Source of the DNA: Catellatospora sp. IY07-71
GTDB lineage: Bacteria > Actinomycetota > Actinomycetes > Mycobacteriales > Micromonosporaceae
NCBI RefSeq assembly: GCF_018326265.1
Contig: NZ_AP023360.1
Span: forward strand, 3,401,501-3,465,500
Direction of reading: 5' to 3'
DNA: 64,000 nt
Shown in pieces: positions 34,342 to 43,365 of this stretch (positions are counted from its first letter, which is position 1; every line of letters begins with the position of its first letter). The notes under the pieces are model-generated. The model saw nothing but the letters and a program-made list of their open reading frames with translations, was not told the DNA's origin and ran no database searches. The translations under genes were made by a program, and so were the position numbers.

Positions 34342-35271
34342 TCAGGTCAGCCGCAGCCGGGCGATCCGCACACCGCCGCGCCCGCCGGTGGCGATCGCCT
34401 GCTCTCCGCCGATGCTCAACAGCACGGGACCGAACCCGGCCGCGGGCTCGTCCAGCAGCTCGCCGGTGAGCGCGTCCCAGCGGCGTACCACCTCGTCATC
34501 GCCTGAGGTGAGCAGGTGCGCGTGGTCCCCGACCCGCAGCGGGAGCACCGTGGCAGAACCCGGGTGGGCCTGGATCGGTGTGCCCACCGGCTCGCCGGTC
34601 AGCGGATCCCAGCGCCGCACCTCGCCTGCCGAGTCACCGGTCGCGAGCAGGGTCCGGCCGTCGGCGAGGGTGACCGCCCGCATCCAGTGCACGATGCTCT
34701 CGTGACCGGCCAGCGGAGGGCCGATCTGGCTGCCCGTCGCGGGATCCCAGCGGTAGATGACCTTCGACCAGCCGGTCGCCAGGACGATCGGGTCGCGGCC
34801 GGGCACCTCGATCGCCGACACGGCGACGATGTGATCGTCGTGGCTGCCGAGGTCCGGCAGCGGCTGCCGGGTGGCCGCGTCCCACCGGTGGACCGTGAAC
34901 GGCCCGAGGAACCCGGCGCCGAACAGGGTCAGGGTGCCGTCGCGCATGCGCGCCACGGACATGCCCGCGACGGTGTCGTCGACCGACTCGTCTCTGCCGA
35001 GCTCCTCGCCCGTGAGGGCGTCGTGCCACCACACGCCGTACTCGGTGGAGACCGCCAGCACGGGAGTGCGGCCGCGGGGGTGGCAGACGATGAAGTCGTG
35101 GGTGCCGGGCCAGTCGGCGTCGAAGACCGTGACCTGCTCGCCGGTGGCCGGGTCCCAGGCGCGGACCACGTCGGAGCCGCCCGTCAGCAGGCGTGTTCCG
35201 CCGCCCGGTCCGCGGAACGTGCGCAGCACCCATGCCGTCCCCGGATGCGGCAGCACCCGCTCCTCGAACAT
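34342..35271 (-). CDS. WD40-repeat-like protein
   Basis: The product has 309 residues with about seven blades. Recurrent units such as VVRAWDPATGEQV, VIYRWDPATGSQIG, VRRWDPLTGEPVG and VVRRWDALTGELL carry WD-type dipeptides at a period of about 40 residues. No signal peptide or extra domain is present, so it is a cytoplasmic beta-propeller scaffold. Actinobacterial relatives are usually fused to kinases or to NACHT/STAND proteins; this one stands alone. Confidence 0.82.
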   Translation of the reverse strand: MFEERVLPHPGTAWVLRTFRGPGGGTRLLTGGSDVVRAWDPATGEQVTVFDADWPGTHDFIVCHPRGRTPVLAVSTEYGVWWHDALTGEELGRDESVDDTVAGMSVARMRDGTLTLFGAGFLGPFTVHRWDAATRQPLPDLGSHDDHIVAVSAIEVPGRDPIVLATGWSKVIYRWDPATGSQIGPPLAGHESIVHWMRAVTLADGRTLLATGDSAGEVRRWDPLTGEPVGTPIQAHPGSATVLPLRVGDHAHLLTSGDDEVVRRWDALTGELLDEPAAGFGPVLLSIGGEQAIATGGRGGVRIARLRLT

Positions 35272-35310
35272 CGGCTCCCGTTCCGCCGTCAGGCCGTATA
35301 CAGCGGTGGT

Positions 35311-35502
35311 TCAGCGGCAGGTGAAGCCGGGGTGGGCCGTCACCTCTCCGTCGGCACGCTTCACCATCAGGTGGTTGCCCTCCACCCAGACGGTCTCGCC
35401 GGCATGGACCAGCACCGGCCGGTCGAGGTTGAAGCGGCCCCACTCGCTGATCAGGGTCAGGCGATCGGCTTGCTCACGGGACGCCGGAGTCGGGTGCCAC
35501 AT
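35311..35502 (-). CDS. Small hypothetical protein
   Basis: The product has 63 residues, MWHPTPASREQADRLTLISE ... GEVTAHPGFTCR. It looks soluble and beta-rich, with no recognised family. The start ATG 35502 has no clear ribosome site. It follows the direction of the WD40 gene 39 bp downstream and may be transcribed with it. Confidence 0.5.
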   Translation of the reverse strand: MWHPTPASREQADRLTLISEWGRFNLDRPVLVHAGETVWVEGNHLMVKRADGEVTAHPGFTCR

Positions 35503-35532
35503 GCGGGGAAGTCTCGCATACCTGGAGCCGTC

Positions 35533-35563
35533 CAGGGAGCATGGAGCTGCTGCATGCTCCCTG
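35533..35563. promoter_or_regulatory. Stem-loop in divergent gap
   Basis: An 11-bp perfect stem (CAGGGAGCATG and complement, 9-nt loop) lies 31 bp upstream of the small minus-strand gene. The core GCTCCCTGAAGCG recurs at about 35,580, giving a short direct repeat. It could be an operator or a leader hairpin. Confidence 0.35.
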
Positions 35564-35715
35564 AAGCGTCGGCTGGAGGGCTCCCTGAAGCGGAGGTGGC
35601 CGGTCAGGGAAGGAGGCCTCCGGCGGGGGCCGACCGACGCCGAGCACGCTCCTGCCCACGCCGAGATGCCGCTGGGCGAGCCGGTGGCGTCGGACCCGGC
35701 CCATATCCTCGGGAC

Positions 35716-36156
35716 ATGACGATCAAGCGGTTGGACAACGTCGGCGTCGTCGTCGACGACCTCGACGTGGCCGTCGCCTTCTTCACCGAGCTCGGCCTGG
35801 AGCTGGAAGGCAGGACGCCGATCGAGGGAAGCTGGGCGGGCCGGGTCGTCGGGCTCGACGACGTGCGCAGCGAGGTCGCGATGATGCGGATCCCCGGCGG
35901 GCCGGGCCGGCTCGAATTGGTGACGTACCACCACCCGAAGGCGATCGCCGCCGAGCCGGAGGTCACCCCGCCGAACACGCTGGGCCTGCACCGGGTCATG
36001 TTCGCCGTCGACGACATCGAGGAGACCCTCACCAGGCTGCGCGCCCACGGTGCTGAACTCGTCGGCGAAGTGGTGCGCTACGAGGACAGCTTCCTGCTCT
36101 GCTACCTGCGCGGGCCGGGCGGGATCATCGTCGCGCTGGCCCAGGAGCTGAGCTGA
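35716..36156 (+). CDS. VOC-family protein
   Basis: The 146-residue product reads IKRLDNVGVVVDDLDVAVAF, then FFTELGLELEGR and later LHRVMFAVDDIEETLTRLRA and YLRGPGGIIVALAQEL. These form two VOC modules with a conserved metal-site Glu/His pattern. It probably binds a small molecule or metal. It is monocistronic. Confidence 0.85.
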   Translation: MTIKRLDNVGVVVDDLDVAVAFFTELGLELEGRTPIEGSWAGRVVGLDDVRSEVAMMRIPGGPGRLELVTYHHPKAIAAEPEVTPPNTLGLHRVMFAVDDIEETLTRLRAHGAELVGEVVRYEDSFLLCYLRGPGGIIVALAQELS

Positions 36157-36207
36157 GCCGTCACGATGTCCGCCTTGGTGAGCACGCGGTGACATAGGTC
36201 GCGCCGT

Positions 36208-37053
36208 TCAGGATCCCAGTAGGTCGAGACCGAATCCGATGACGAAGAGCAGCAGGCCCAGCCAACGCACGAGGTGGCCCGGGTTGGCTTTGTCGAGCAG
36301 CGCCGCCGGTACGCCGAGTACGAGTTGCGCTAGCAGCCAGCCGATGCCGATCAGAGGAAATCTGGCACCAGCGGTCTGCTCCGGCCGCCCCAGGGCAAGA
36401 AAGATCAACAGTGCGATCGGTGCTACGACGAACGGGCCGATGAAGAGTGGCGTCGAGGTGACCTTCGACCAATCCGCGAAGAGCAGGATCAGCAGGAAAA
36501 GGTTGATGCCGAATAGAAGGATCCCGGCGGCGGACAACACAGCGCCGTTGTGCGTCCGATCGGGTTCGGCGCGGAATGCGGATAGCTGAGCGATGACGAC
36601 TCTCAGCCGGGCGGTCATCTGCTGCCCGGCGCGCCGCAGCCGTTCCGGCCCGATGAGATCGAGGATCACGACAAGCCCGGCCGCGAACTGCAGGACCTTT
36701 CCAGCTCGAGCCCACCAGAGGACGGTCCTGCCCCATAGCGGCTCACCCGATGCCGAACGTCCATCCAGCCATACCCGGCCGGCACGCATGAAATCGGTAT
36801 TGCCGTCACCGATGAGCAGACCGAACGCCCCCACCGCGAACAGAGCGACAGTAAGGGTGAGGAAGGCTTGATCAAACCTCCACGCGCGCCCGAGGCCGGC
36901 TGATGACGACGCTCTGCCGGAGGTGGCTTCCGACACCCTCGGGCGTGGGACATCGGCGGGCGGATCCTGCTTGGCAGGCGGATCCGGCGCCGGGACGCCG
37001 GAGGTCGTGCTTGTGCGGCGTGCCGCTTTCGAGCCGGACCGTTGTCGGGGCAT
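36208..37053 (-). CDS. Hypothetical membrane protein
   Basis: The product has 281 residues: a basic, Ser/Pro-rich cytoplasmic tail of about 55 residues, then about five hydrophobic helices (FLTLTVALFAVGAFGLLIG, AGKVLQFAAGLVVILDLIG, LSAAGILLFGINLFLLILLF and two more near the C terminus). No known family is recognised. Its codon use is less GC-biased than that of its neighbours. Confidence 0.65.
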   Translation of the reverse strand: MPRQRSGSKAARRTSTTSGVPAPDPPAKQDPPADVPRPRVSEATSGRASSSAGLGRAWRFDQAFLTLTVALFAVGAFGLLIGDGNTDFMRAGRVWLDGRSASGEPLWGRTVLWWARAGKVLQFAAGLVVILDLIGPERLRRAGQQMTARLRVVIAQLSAFRAEPDRTHNGAVLSAAGILLFGINLFLLILLFADWSKVTSTPLFIGPFVVAPIALLIFLALGRPEQTAGARFPLIGIGWLLAQLVLGVPAALLDKANPGHLVRWLGLLLFVIGFGLDLLGS

Positions 37054-37204
37054 CGGTGGTTCTCCTGAGGTGGGAGACGTTGCGCGCAGGATAACCCCTA
37101 CCGGCGTGCAGCTTCCGTGCCGCGTGTGCAGATCAGGGCGTCCACCGCCAAGTCTCCGATCTTGACGTTGCGAGGCGGTCCGGTGCGGCAGCGGCAGGTA
37201 GCAC

Positions 37205-37900
37205 CTATACGCGTGCAGCAGCCCCCTTGGCCCAATCCCTCGGTGCCTCGACGAGTTTGCAGCGGAGCGCGTCGCGGATCAGCGAAGCGTCCTCCCCGAA
37301 CGGGCTGCTGAGATCCCAGTACTCGTGGCTGAGCGCGTCATCATCGGGTTCGAGGCGGCCGATCAGGCCGGCGATCTCGTCGAGCTCGAAGTAGGTGGCG
37401 GCCGCGGCGAACGCAGCGATCTGCCCGGTCCAGCCGTCCAGCGGCCAGGCGGCACCGTTGGCCATCGCGCCGTTGTGGAACCACATCAGGTAGGACAGGT
37501 GCACCAGCCCGACCGGGCCCTCCGGCACCGCCACCCACGGCTCCAGGTCGACGGCACGGTCGATGATCGCTTCGACACGGTCGCGATCGAGGTATTCGCC
37601 CGCGCCCCAGCGCCAATCCAGCGAGTGCACCCAGCGGTAGTCCGCGCCGGGCGCGCGCAGGATCTCCAGACCACGGGCACGGGGCAGGACGTTCGTGCCG
37701 GACTCGACCAGGTGAAGATCCCGGCCGCGGATGCGCCGCTCGACCCGGCAGTGGTCCGGATCGCTGACCCACACCATCACACCGTCGTGCTCGAAGACCG
37801 GTTTGGTCTCCGGATCGACCCACGAGTAGGTCGCCTCGAGATCGGCCGGATCGATGACGCGCTGCCGTTCACGAGCCTTGTACAACCGCAGTCTGATCAC
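37205..37900 (-). CDS. Hypothetical protein (possibly DMP19-like)
   Basis: The product has 231 residues from GTG 37900, chosen because the frame upstream has no protein character. It is rich in Trp and Asp (YSWVDPETKPVFEHDGVMVW, HSLDWRWGAGEYLDRDRVE). The C-terminal half (LSYLMWFHNGAMANGAAWP ... AATYFELDEIAGLI) recalls DMP19/DUF4375-type proteins, but this is weak. It is cytoplasmic, with function unknown. Confidence 0.6.
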   Translation of the reverse strand: MIRLRLYKARERQRVIDPADLEATYSWVDPETKPVFEHDGVMVWVSDPDHCRVERRIRGRDLHLVESGTNVLPRARGLEILRAPGADYRWVHSLDWRWGAGEYLDRDRVEAIIDRAVDLEPWVAVPEGPVGLVHLSYLMWFHNGAMANGAAWPLDGWTGQIAAFAAAATYFELDEIAGLIGRLEPDDDALSHEYWDLSSPFGEDASLIRDALRCKLVEAPRDWAKGAAARV

Positions 37901-38100
37901 GCCCCATTGTGCAGGCGTGGTCCGGCACGGCGGTGGCTCCGGAACTCGCGCCCCTCGCCTGGTGATCCAGCGGCTCGCAGTGCCACCACCCGGCGTTCCA
38001 CACACTGTCTATAACGGACGACGACCTCGCGGCGGCCGTCTCGCGTTCTGATGGTCCGCACCCCGCGCACTCAACATCAGAGCAGGTCAGACCGCTTCAG

Positions 38101-38781
38101 CTACGTGCCGCTGGAATGCTGGCGCTCGCCTGGGCGGACCAGGCCGGTCTCGTACGCGATGACGACGAGCTGGGCACGGTCGCGGGCGTCGAGCTTGGTG
38201 AGCAGCCGGCTGACGTAGGTGCGGGCCGTGTCGGGGCTCAGGTGCAGCACCGCGCCGATCTCGGCGTTGGTGAGCCCGCCGCCGACCTGCGCCAGCACGT
38301 CGCGCTCCCGGTCGGTCAGCCCGGCCAGCCGGGCCGTGTCCCGGACCGGGGCGTGGGCGGCCGCGGCCAGGACACGGCGGGTGACGGCGGGGGACAGCAG
38401 CGCGTCACCGCCCGCGACGGTGCGCACGGCCTCGCGCAGGGCCTCCGGGGTGGTGTCCTTGAGCAGGAACCCGGCCGCGCCCGCGCGGATCGCCTCGAAC
38501 AGGTACTCGTCGTCGTCGAACGTGGTCAGCATGACCACCTGCACCCTGGCCAGGCGCGGATCGGCCAGGATGCGGCGGGTGGCCTCGATGCCGTCGACCC
38601 CGGGCATCCGCACATCCATGAGCACCACGTCAGGCTGCTCGGCGCGCACCACGTCCACGGCGGAGGCGCCGTCGCCCACCTCGCCGACGATGTCGATGTC
38701 GGGCGCGCGGTCGAACACGGCCCGCAGGCCGGTGCGGATGAGGTGCTGGTCGTCGACGAGCACCACGCGCAGCGGGCTCAT
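38101..38781 (-). CDS. NarL/LuxR-type response regulator
   Basis: The product has 226 residues. The receiver domain has acidic pocket D10/D11, phosphorylation site D56 (VVLMDVRMPG) and Lys in FLLKDTTPE. The C-terminal LuxR HTH is LTDRERDVLAQVGGGLTNAEIGAVLHLSPDTARTYVSRLLTKL (residues about 155-197). It overlaps the kinase gene by 4 bp. Its targets may include the divergent membrane genes at 40230-41266. Confidence 0.92.
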   Translation of the reverse strand: MSPLRVVLVDDQHLIRTGLRAVFDRAPDIDIVGEVGDGASAVDVVRAEQPDVVLMDVRMPGVDGIEATRRILADPRLARVQVVMLTTFDDDEYLFEAIRAGAAGFLLKDTTPEALREAVRTVAGGDALLSPAVTRRVLAAAAHAPVRDTARLAGLTDRERDVLAQVGGGLTNAEIGAVLHLSPDTARTYVSRLLTKLDARDRAQLVVIAYETGLVRPGERQHSSGT

Positions 38782-39971
38782 CGGGCGCCCGCCGGCAGGG
38801 GCAGCTCGGCGTGCACGCGGAAGCCGCCGGTGTCGGCCGGGCCGACGTCGACGCTGCCGCCGAGCAGGGTGACCCGTTCGGACATGCCGCGCAGGCCGTA
38901 GCCGTGCTCGTCGAGCCTGCCGTGCGGGTCGGGGCCGTCGCCGTCGTCGACGACGTCAAGGTGCAGCCGGGCGCCGGTGGCGTCGACGTTCACCTCAGCG
39001 CGGCTGGCTCGGGCGTGGCGCAGGACGTTGGTCAGCGCCTCCTGGACGACCCGGTACGCGGTCGTGCCGACGACCGTGGGCAGCGCCTGCAGATCGCCTT
39101 CCAGGCGCAGGTCCACGGGCAGGCCGCTGCGGCGTACCCCGTCGACCAGGGCGGGCAGGTCGCCGATGCCCGGGTCGGGGTGGCGGGGGCCGGTGTCGCG
39201 GCGCAGCGTGCCCAGCGTGGCGCGCAGCTCGGACATGGCCCCGCTCCCGGCGGCGTGGATGGCGGCCAGAGCCGCCCGCGCGTCGTCCGGTGCGCCTTCG
39301 GCCAGGGCCTCCTGCGCCACGGCCGACTGCAGGGTCACCACGGAGACGGCGTGGCCGAGGGTGTCGTGCACCTCGCGGGCGATGCGCAGCCGCTCTGCCT
39401 CGACCTGCCGGGCCGCTTCGGCGCGGCGCTCCTCGGCGGCGGCCGTGGCCTGCCGGGCGAGTTCGGCCCGCAGCGCCCGCCTGCTGCGTACGGCGTCGCC
39501 GAGGGCGATGACGGCGACCATCAGCGCCGCCTGCGAGCCGAGGTCGACCCCGAGCACGATCGAGGGGTCGTCGCCCTCGGCCAGCCGCGCGGCGATCGAG
39601 GAGGCCAGCAGGGCTCCGGCGACCAGGCTCGCGGCGCGTGCCCGGCCCTGGTCGGCGGCGACGTAGAGCACGGCGGCGGTGTGCACGGCCAGCCCGACGG
39701 GTGCGAGGTCGAGCATGTAGTAGGCGATCACGCCGACTGCGGCGGCCAGCAGCGCGGGCACCGGGTGGCGGCGGGCCAGCAGGGGCAGCGCGCCGAACGC
39801 GGCGGCGAAGCAGTAGCCGGTGATCAGCTGGGCGGGGGTGCCGCCGTGGGTGGCGACGGCGGCCGCCACGGCGAGGAAGGTGCCGGCGGCCAGCAGGGTG
39901 TCGATGCGGGTGGGTCGGTGGCCTGGCACGTTTCGAGCGTAGAGCGCCGTGGGCTGCTGCGCTGTCGCCAC
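38778..39971 (-). CDS. Sensor histidine kinase, HisKA_3 type
   Basis: The product has 397 residues. About five N-terminal membrane segments are followed by a coiled region. The dimerisation/phosphoacceptor helix holds REVHDTLGHAVSVVTLQ (His near residue 198), and the ATPase domain has TAYRVVQEALTNVLRHA and DDGDGPDPHGRLDEHGYGLRG. It senses an unknown envelope signal and phosphorylates the adjacent regulator. GTG 39971 is used; GTG 39929 is an alternative. An 18-bp direct repeat lies just upstream. Confidence 0.9.
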   Translation of the reverse strand: MATAQQPTALYARNVPGHRPTRIDTLLAAGTFLAVAAAVATHGGTPAQLITGYCFAAAFGALPLLARRHPVPALLAAAVGVIAYYMLDLAPVGLAVHTAAVLYVAADQGRARAASLVAGALLASSIAARLAEGDDPSIVLGVDLGSQAALMVAVIALGDAVRSRRALRAELARQATAAAEERRAEAARQVEAERLRIAREVHDTLGHAVSVVTLQSAVAQEALAEGAPDDARAALAAIHAAGSGAMSELRATLGTLRRDTGPRHPDPGIGDLPALVDGVRRSGLPVDLRLEGDLQALPTVVGTTAYRVVQEALTNVLRHARASRAEVNVDATGARLHLDVVDDGDGPDPHGRLDEHGYGLRGMSERVTLLGGSVDVGPADTGGFRVHAELPLPAGAR

Positions 39972-39993
39972 AGAGCGACACCTTCGCCTGTGG

Positions 39994-40119
39994 GGGTACG
40001 CCCGGAAGCGATCCCCGTCCGGCGGGAGCTGATCGCCGCGGGGTGCCGCAGGGGTGTCTCCTGGGCTGGGGCACAGGCCGCGGGCAGGGCGGCAGGTCGC
40101 CGGGTACGCCCGGAAGCGA
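39994..40119. promoter_or_regulatory. 18-bp direct repeat in the divergent promoter region
   Basis: GGGTACGCCCGGAAGCGA occurs exactly at 39994-40011 and 40102-40119, 108 bp apart. It sits between the kinase gene and the divergent membrane genes. It is a candidate binding site for the response regulator. Confidence 0.5.
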
Positions 40120-40229
40120 CCTCAGGTCGCGCTCGCAGGCGGCAGACGGGGCAGGTGGGGCGGCCTAGCGTTCTCGGCGACCTCGACCGCCGTGCCCGGA
40201 CGGCGCGGCGGACCCCGGAAGGAACCCGC

Positions 40230-40823
40230 ATGCTCAAGTACAGGCTGACCTGGATCGCGCTGACCATCCTGGTGTGGACGTCGATGCTGTCGTTCGGCGG
40301 TGTCGCCGCCGAGACGGTGATGCTCTACCCGAACATCTTCGTCGATCCGCCCGAGTCGCTGGTCCGGGCGCGCGAGTTCATCATCGCGGGCGGGCCGAGC
40401 GACTACTTCCCGCCGCTGGGCGCGAGCGTGGTCGTGAGCAGTGCCGTCACGGTCCTGCTGACCTGGCGCAACCAGCGGCTGCGCTGGTGGACGGCGGGTG
40501 CGGCGGTGACGTTCCTGCTGTGCGAGTTCGTGTTCTCGGCGGTGTTCTTCTGGCCCCGCAACGAGATCATGTTCGTCGACCCGGTCGGCACCCACAGCGC
40601 CGAGTACCTGCGGCAGGTCGCCGCCGAGTTCGTCGCCGGGCACTGGGTGCGGGTCGCCGGCGGCGCTGTCACCGCGGTCCTGGCGTTCACGGCGCTGATC
40701 CGCTGGGCGCGTTCGTCGGCTGCCTCGTCGACGGCGGTGACCGGGGCGGCCGGCGCTCCGGCTGCGGCCGTGACGCCAGTGGCGGCGGCTTCGGCGGGTG
40801 TCCAGGCGGAGGCGGGCCGATGA
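40230..40823 (+). CDS. Four-helix membrane protein, unknown
   Basis: The product has 197 residues and the ATG follows GGAAGGAA. Four hydrophobic segments are seen (WIALTILVWTSMLSFGGVAA, ASVVVSSAVTVLLTW, AAVTFLLCEFVFSAVFFW, VAGGAVTAVLAFTALI), with an external loop NIFVDPPESLVRAREFIIAG. The layout is reminiscent of DUF1772/anthrone oxygenase-like proteins, but this is unsure. The stop overlaps the next membrane gene by 4 bp. Confidence 0.7.
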   Translation: MLKYRLTWIALTILVWTSMLSFGGVAAETVMLYPNIFVDPPESLVRAREFIIAGGPSDYFPPLGASVVVSSAVTVLLTWRNQRLRWWTAGAAVTFLLCEFVFSAVFFWPRNEIMFVDPVGTHSAEYLRQVAAEFVAGHWVRVAGGAVTAVLAFTALIRWARSSAASSTAVTGAAGAPAAAVTPVAAASAGVQAEAGR

Positions 40824-41266
40824 CCGCCGGGCCGCGGGCGCTCGGGTTCAGCCGGCCGGTGCTCGTGGGACTGGCCGTGCTCGCCGCGCCGAGGGTCGTC
40901 CTGCACGACCTGGACCTCGTGCAGGAGGGCACGTTCGTGAACGCGCTGCTGGTGTTCGTGCCGCTGGTGTGCTGGATCGCGGCGGTGCTGTGGCGGCGCC
41001 CGCCGCGTCCGTTCCTGACCCTGGTGGTCGTCGGCGCGATCTACGGCGTGTTCCTCGCCACCGGGCACCAGCTGCTGTGGTCGGCCTCGTTCGACGGCGC
41101 CGGTCCAGGGCTCGGCGGCAACCTCGCCGAGGTCGATCCGGCCGTGCAGGAGGTGATGCTGCGTACGGCCGCCGTGCTGTCGAGCCTCGTCACCGGCGTC
41201 GTCGTCGGTGTCGTGACCGGCGCGGTCGCGGCGCTGCTGTGCCGGGTCGTGCCGCAGCGCCGCTGA
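40820..41266 (+). CDS. Small membrane protein, unknown
   Basis: The product has 148 residues and about four helices (VLVGLAVLAAPRVVLHDLD, ALLVFVPLVCWIAAVLW, FLTLVVVGAIYGVFLATG, LSSLVTGVVVGVVTGAVAALL). ATG 40820 overlaps the previous stop. With the 40230 gene it forms a two-gene operon divergent from the two-component system, which suggests regulation by it. Confidence 0.7.
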   Translation: MTAGPRALGFSRPVLVGLAVLAAPRVVLHDLDLVQEGTFVNALLVFVPLVCWIAAVLWRRPPRPFLTLVVVGAIYGVFLATGHQLLWSASFDGAGPGLGGNLAEVDPAVQEVMLRTAAVLSSLVTGVVVGVVTGAVAALLCRVVPQRR

Positions 41267-41337
41267 CGGCCGGACGGGACGGGATCCGCCGGAGGGCGAG
41301 GACTCGTGCAGTGCCCGGCGTCGTCGGCGGCGGCAGC

Positions 41338-41880
41338 TCATGCCGTCGAGCCCGGCCGCCACTCCTCGGCGAGGAGCCCCAGCAGCACCTCGTCCACGAA
41401 CTCGCCCAGCACCCACGCCGCGGAGCGCAGCACGCCCTCGCGGACGAAGCCGTTGCGCTCGGCCGAGCGCAGCATCGCCGTGTTGTCCGACAGGGTGTCG
41501 ATCTGCAGCCGGTGCAGGCCGCGTACGACGAAGCCGTAGTGGCACAGCACCGCGACGATGTCGGTGCCGTAGCCCTTGCCGCGCGCCGACGGCCGCAGCC
41601 CCATCCCGAGGTGCGCGAACCTGTGGTGGGTGTCGATTCCCCACATCGACGCGATGCCGATCAGGGTGCCGCCTTCCAGTTCCACCACGGAGAACGGCAC
41701 GTGCCGCTCGTCGGTGTCGGTCACGACGAACCGTGAGTCCTTCGAGCCGGGCGGGATCGGCCGCCACGGCCGGCCGTCGGACCGCGCGGTGTTGGCCACG
41801 TCGTCGTAGAGCTCGGTCTGCAGGATCGGGATGTCGTCCTCGTGCCGGGCCCTGAGCCCGACCTTGCTTCCCCTAAGCAT
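41338..41880 (-). CDS. GNAT acetyltransferase, RimJ/RimL-like
   Basis: The 180-residue product contains LGMGLRPSARGKGYGTDIVAVL as the acetyl-CoA motif and LHRLQIDTLSDNTAMLRSAERNGFVREG, typical of RimJ/RimL-type transferases that act on N-terminal amines of proteins or small molecules. It is a single gene. Confidence 0.87.
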   Translation of the reverse strand: MLRGSKVGLRARHEDDIPILQTELYDDVANTARSDGRPWRPIPPGSKDSRFVVTDTDERHVPFSVVELEGGTLIGIASMWGIDTHHRFAHLGMGLRPSARGKGYGTDIVAVLCHYGFVVRGLHRLQIDTLSDNTAMLRSAERNGFVREGVLRSAAWVLGEFVDEVLLGLLAEEWRPGSTA

Positions 41881-41965
41881 GCAAGGTTCCTATCCGACCG
41901 GGTCGGCCGGCGGCAAACCGATTAGGCACCTCAACGGTCGGCCAGGAGGTCCCGGCGGGCGCCGG

Positions 41966-42445
41966 TCAGGAGACCGGCCGGCCGATGCTGCCGCGGACCA
42001 TGTCCGACCAGGCGGTGTCGGCCTCGATCTCGGCCAGGCGCGGCTCGGTGAGGATGACGACGTTGCCGTCCGGGTCGGTCAGGGTCAGGTCGGTGCTGCG
42101 CCACGGTGTCGGCGCGGGGCCTTCGACCGTGCCGCCCTGTGCCGCGGCCAGGTCCGCGGCGCGCTGCGCCAGGTCGTCGCCGCCTGCGGCCATGACCACC
42201 CGCAGCCCGCCGGTCGCCGTCCCGCGTGCGGGGACCACGAGGATGTCCTGGTATCGCTGGCGCCGCAGGTGGACGAGCATCGTCGCGCCGTCCGGGCCGG
42301 GCATCGCGGCCAGCACGACGAACCCGGCCGCCTCGTACCAGCGGGTGGTGGCCTGCAGGTCGGCCGCCTCGAACTTCACGAACGCGGGCATCGGGTAGAT
42401 GTCGCGGTCGATGCCGGGGGCGGGGCGGGGTGCCGACTCGGTCAT
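41966..42445 (-). CDS. VOC-family protein
   Basis: The 159-residue product contains PAFVKFEAADLQATTRWYEA and AGFVVLAAMPGPDG, then STDLTLTDPDGNVVILTEP, the expected VOC halves. AAGGAGG lies 9 nt before the ATG. It is read in the same direction as the MerR gene upstream and could be its target. Confidence 0.85.
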   Translation of the reverse strand: MTESAPRPAPGIDRDIYPMPAFVKFEAADLQATTRWYEAAGFVVLAAMPGPDGATMLVHLRRQRYQDILVVPARGTATGGLRVVMAAGGDDLAQRAADLAAAQGGTVEGPAPTPWRSTDLTLTDPDGNVVILTEPRLAEIEADTAWSDMVRGSIGRPVS

Positions 42446-42554
42446 GGGAGCCCTCCTTGCTCGGGTGTCTCGTTCCCGGGCAAGGTTGTCGCCTTCCGTC
42501 GGGTGAGGGTCAAGCCGCTTCCGGCGAGCGTCAGGCGGCCAGGCGGGTGCTCGG

Positions 42555-43298
42555 TCAGCTGCCGAGGCGTGCGGCGTACACCGCCATGGCGTCGCGGACG
42601 AACAGGGCGGTGCCCGCGCCGTGGCGGTCGTAGTTCGCGCCGTAGCGGTCGTCGGCGGCGTACAGCTCGCCGAGACCGAGCAGGTACTCCCGGGACGGTG
42701 GGGTGTCGCCGGTGAGCCAGCCGACCAGGCGGCCGGTGATCTGCTGGACCTCGTCTGCGCCGGGAGCGGCGCCGGACCGGCGGGCGTGGGCGAAGTCCTG
42801 GGCGATGCCGGTGAAGCGCTGCTGGAACGCGGTGCGTTCGGCGGTGCTCAGCTCGCGCCACCAGCGGTCGCCGCGCGTGTATGCGTCGCGGCCCCAGCGG
42901 CGGGTCACCTCCGCTTCGTGCCGGGTGTGGTCGAAGCCGTCGAAGATCTGTTCGGGCATGAGCGGTTCACCCTCCTCTGTCGTGCGGATCGTCGCCTTGA
43001 CCGACCCGATCTGCCGGTCGATGCGGTCGCGTTCGTGTTCCAGCAGCCGCAGGTGTGTACGCAGCGCGGCAGTGGTGCTCTGCTGTCCGGCGAGGACCGC
43101 GGAGATCGCGGGCAGGCCGAGGCCGAGTTCGCGCAGCAGCAGGATCCGCTGCAGGCGGACCAGGCAGTCCTGGTCGTAGAAGCGGTGCCCGTTGCGGCCG
43201 ACGCGGCTCGGGCGCAGCAGGCCGAACTCGTCGTAGTGACGCAGCGTGCGGCTGGTGGTCCCGGCCAGCCGGGCGACGTCCTGGATCGACCACTCCAC
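42555..43298 (-). CDS. MerR-family regulator with TipAS effector domain
   Basis: The product has 247 residues. The N-terminal MerR HTH is SIQDVARLAGTTSRTLRHYD followed by FGLLRPSRVGRNGHRFYD, then a dimerisation coiled coil. The C-terminal TipAS domain (FDGFDHTRHEAEVTRRWG, ELSTAERTAFQQRF) binds peptide-like ligands such as thiopeptides in TipAL. GTG 43298 follows GGGGAGG. Its promoter has the 19-bp spacer typical of MerR control, so autoactivation is expected. Confidence 0.9.
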   Translation of the reverse strand: MEWSIQDVARLAGTTSRTLRHYDEFGLLRPSRVGRNGHRFYDQDCLVRLQRILLLRELGLGLPAISAVLAGQQSTTAALRTHLRLLEHERDRIDRQIGSVKATIRTTEEGEPLMPEQIFDGFDHTRHEAEVTRRWGRDAYTRGDRWWRELSTAERTAFQQRFTGIAQDFAHARRSGAAPGADEVQQITGRLVGWLTGDTPPSREYLLGLGELYAADDRYGANYDRHGAGTALFVRDAMAVYAARLGS

Positions 43299-43334
43299 GA
43301 CCGGCCTCCCCGTGATCCTCGTGCGGCGCCTGCC

Positions 43335-43365
43335 ACGGTATGGGTTGACGCTGCGTCAACGTCAA
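43335..43365 (-). promoter_or_regulatory. MerR-type promoter/operator with 19-bp spacer
   Basis: On the minus strand the -35 TTGACG (43365-43360) and -10 TACCGT (43340-43335) are 19 bp apart. The spacer holds the perfect palindrome TTGACG-CAG-CGTCAA. A 19-bp spacer with a central palindrome is the hallmark of MerR-activated promoters. Confidence 0.65.
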
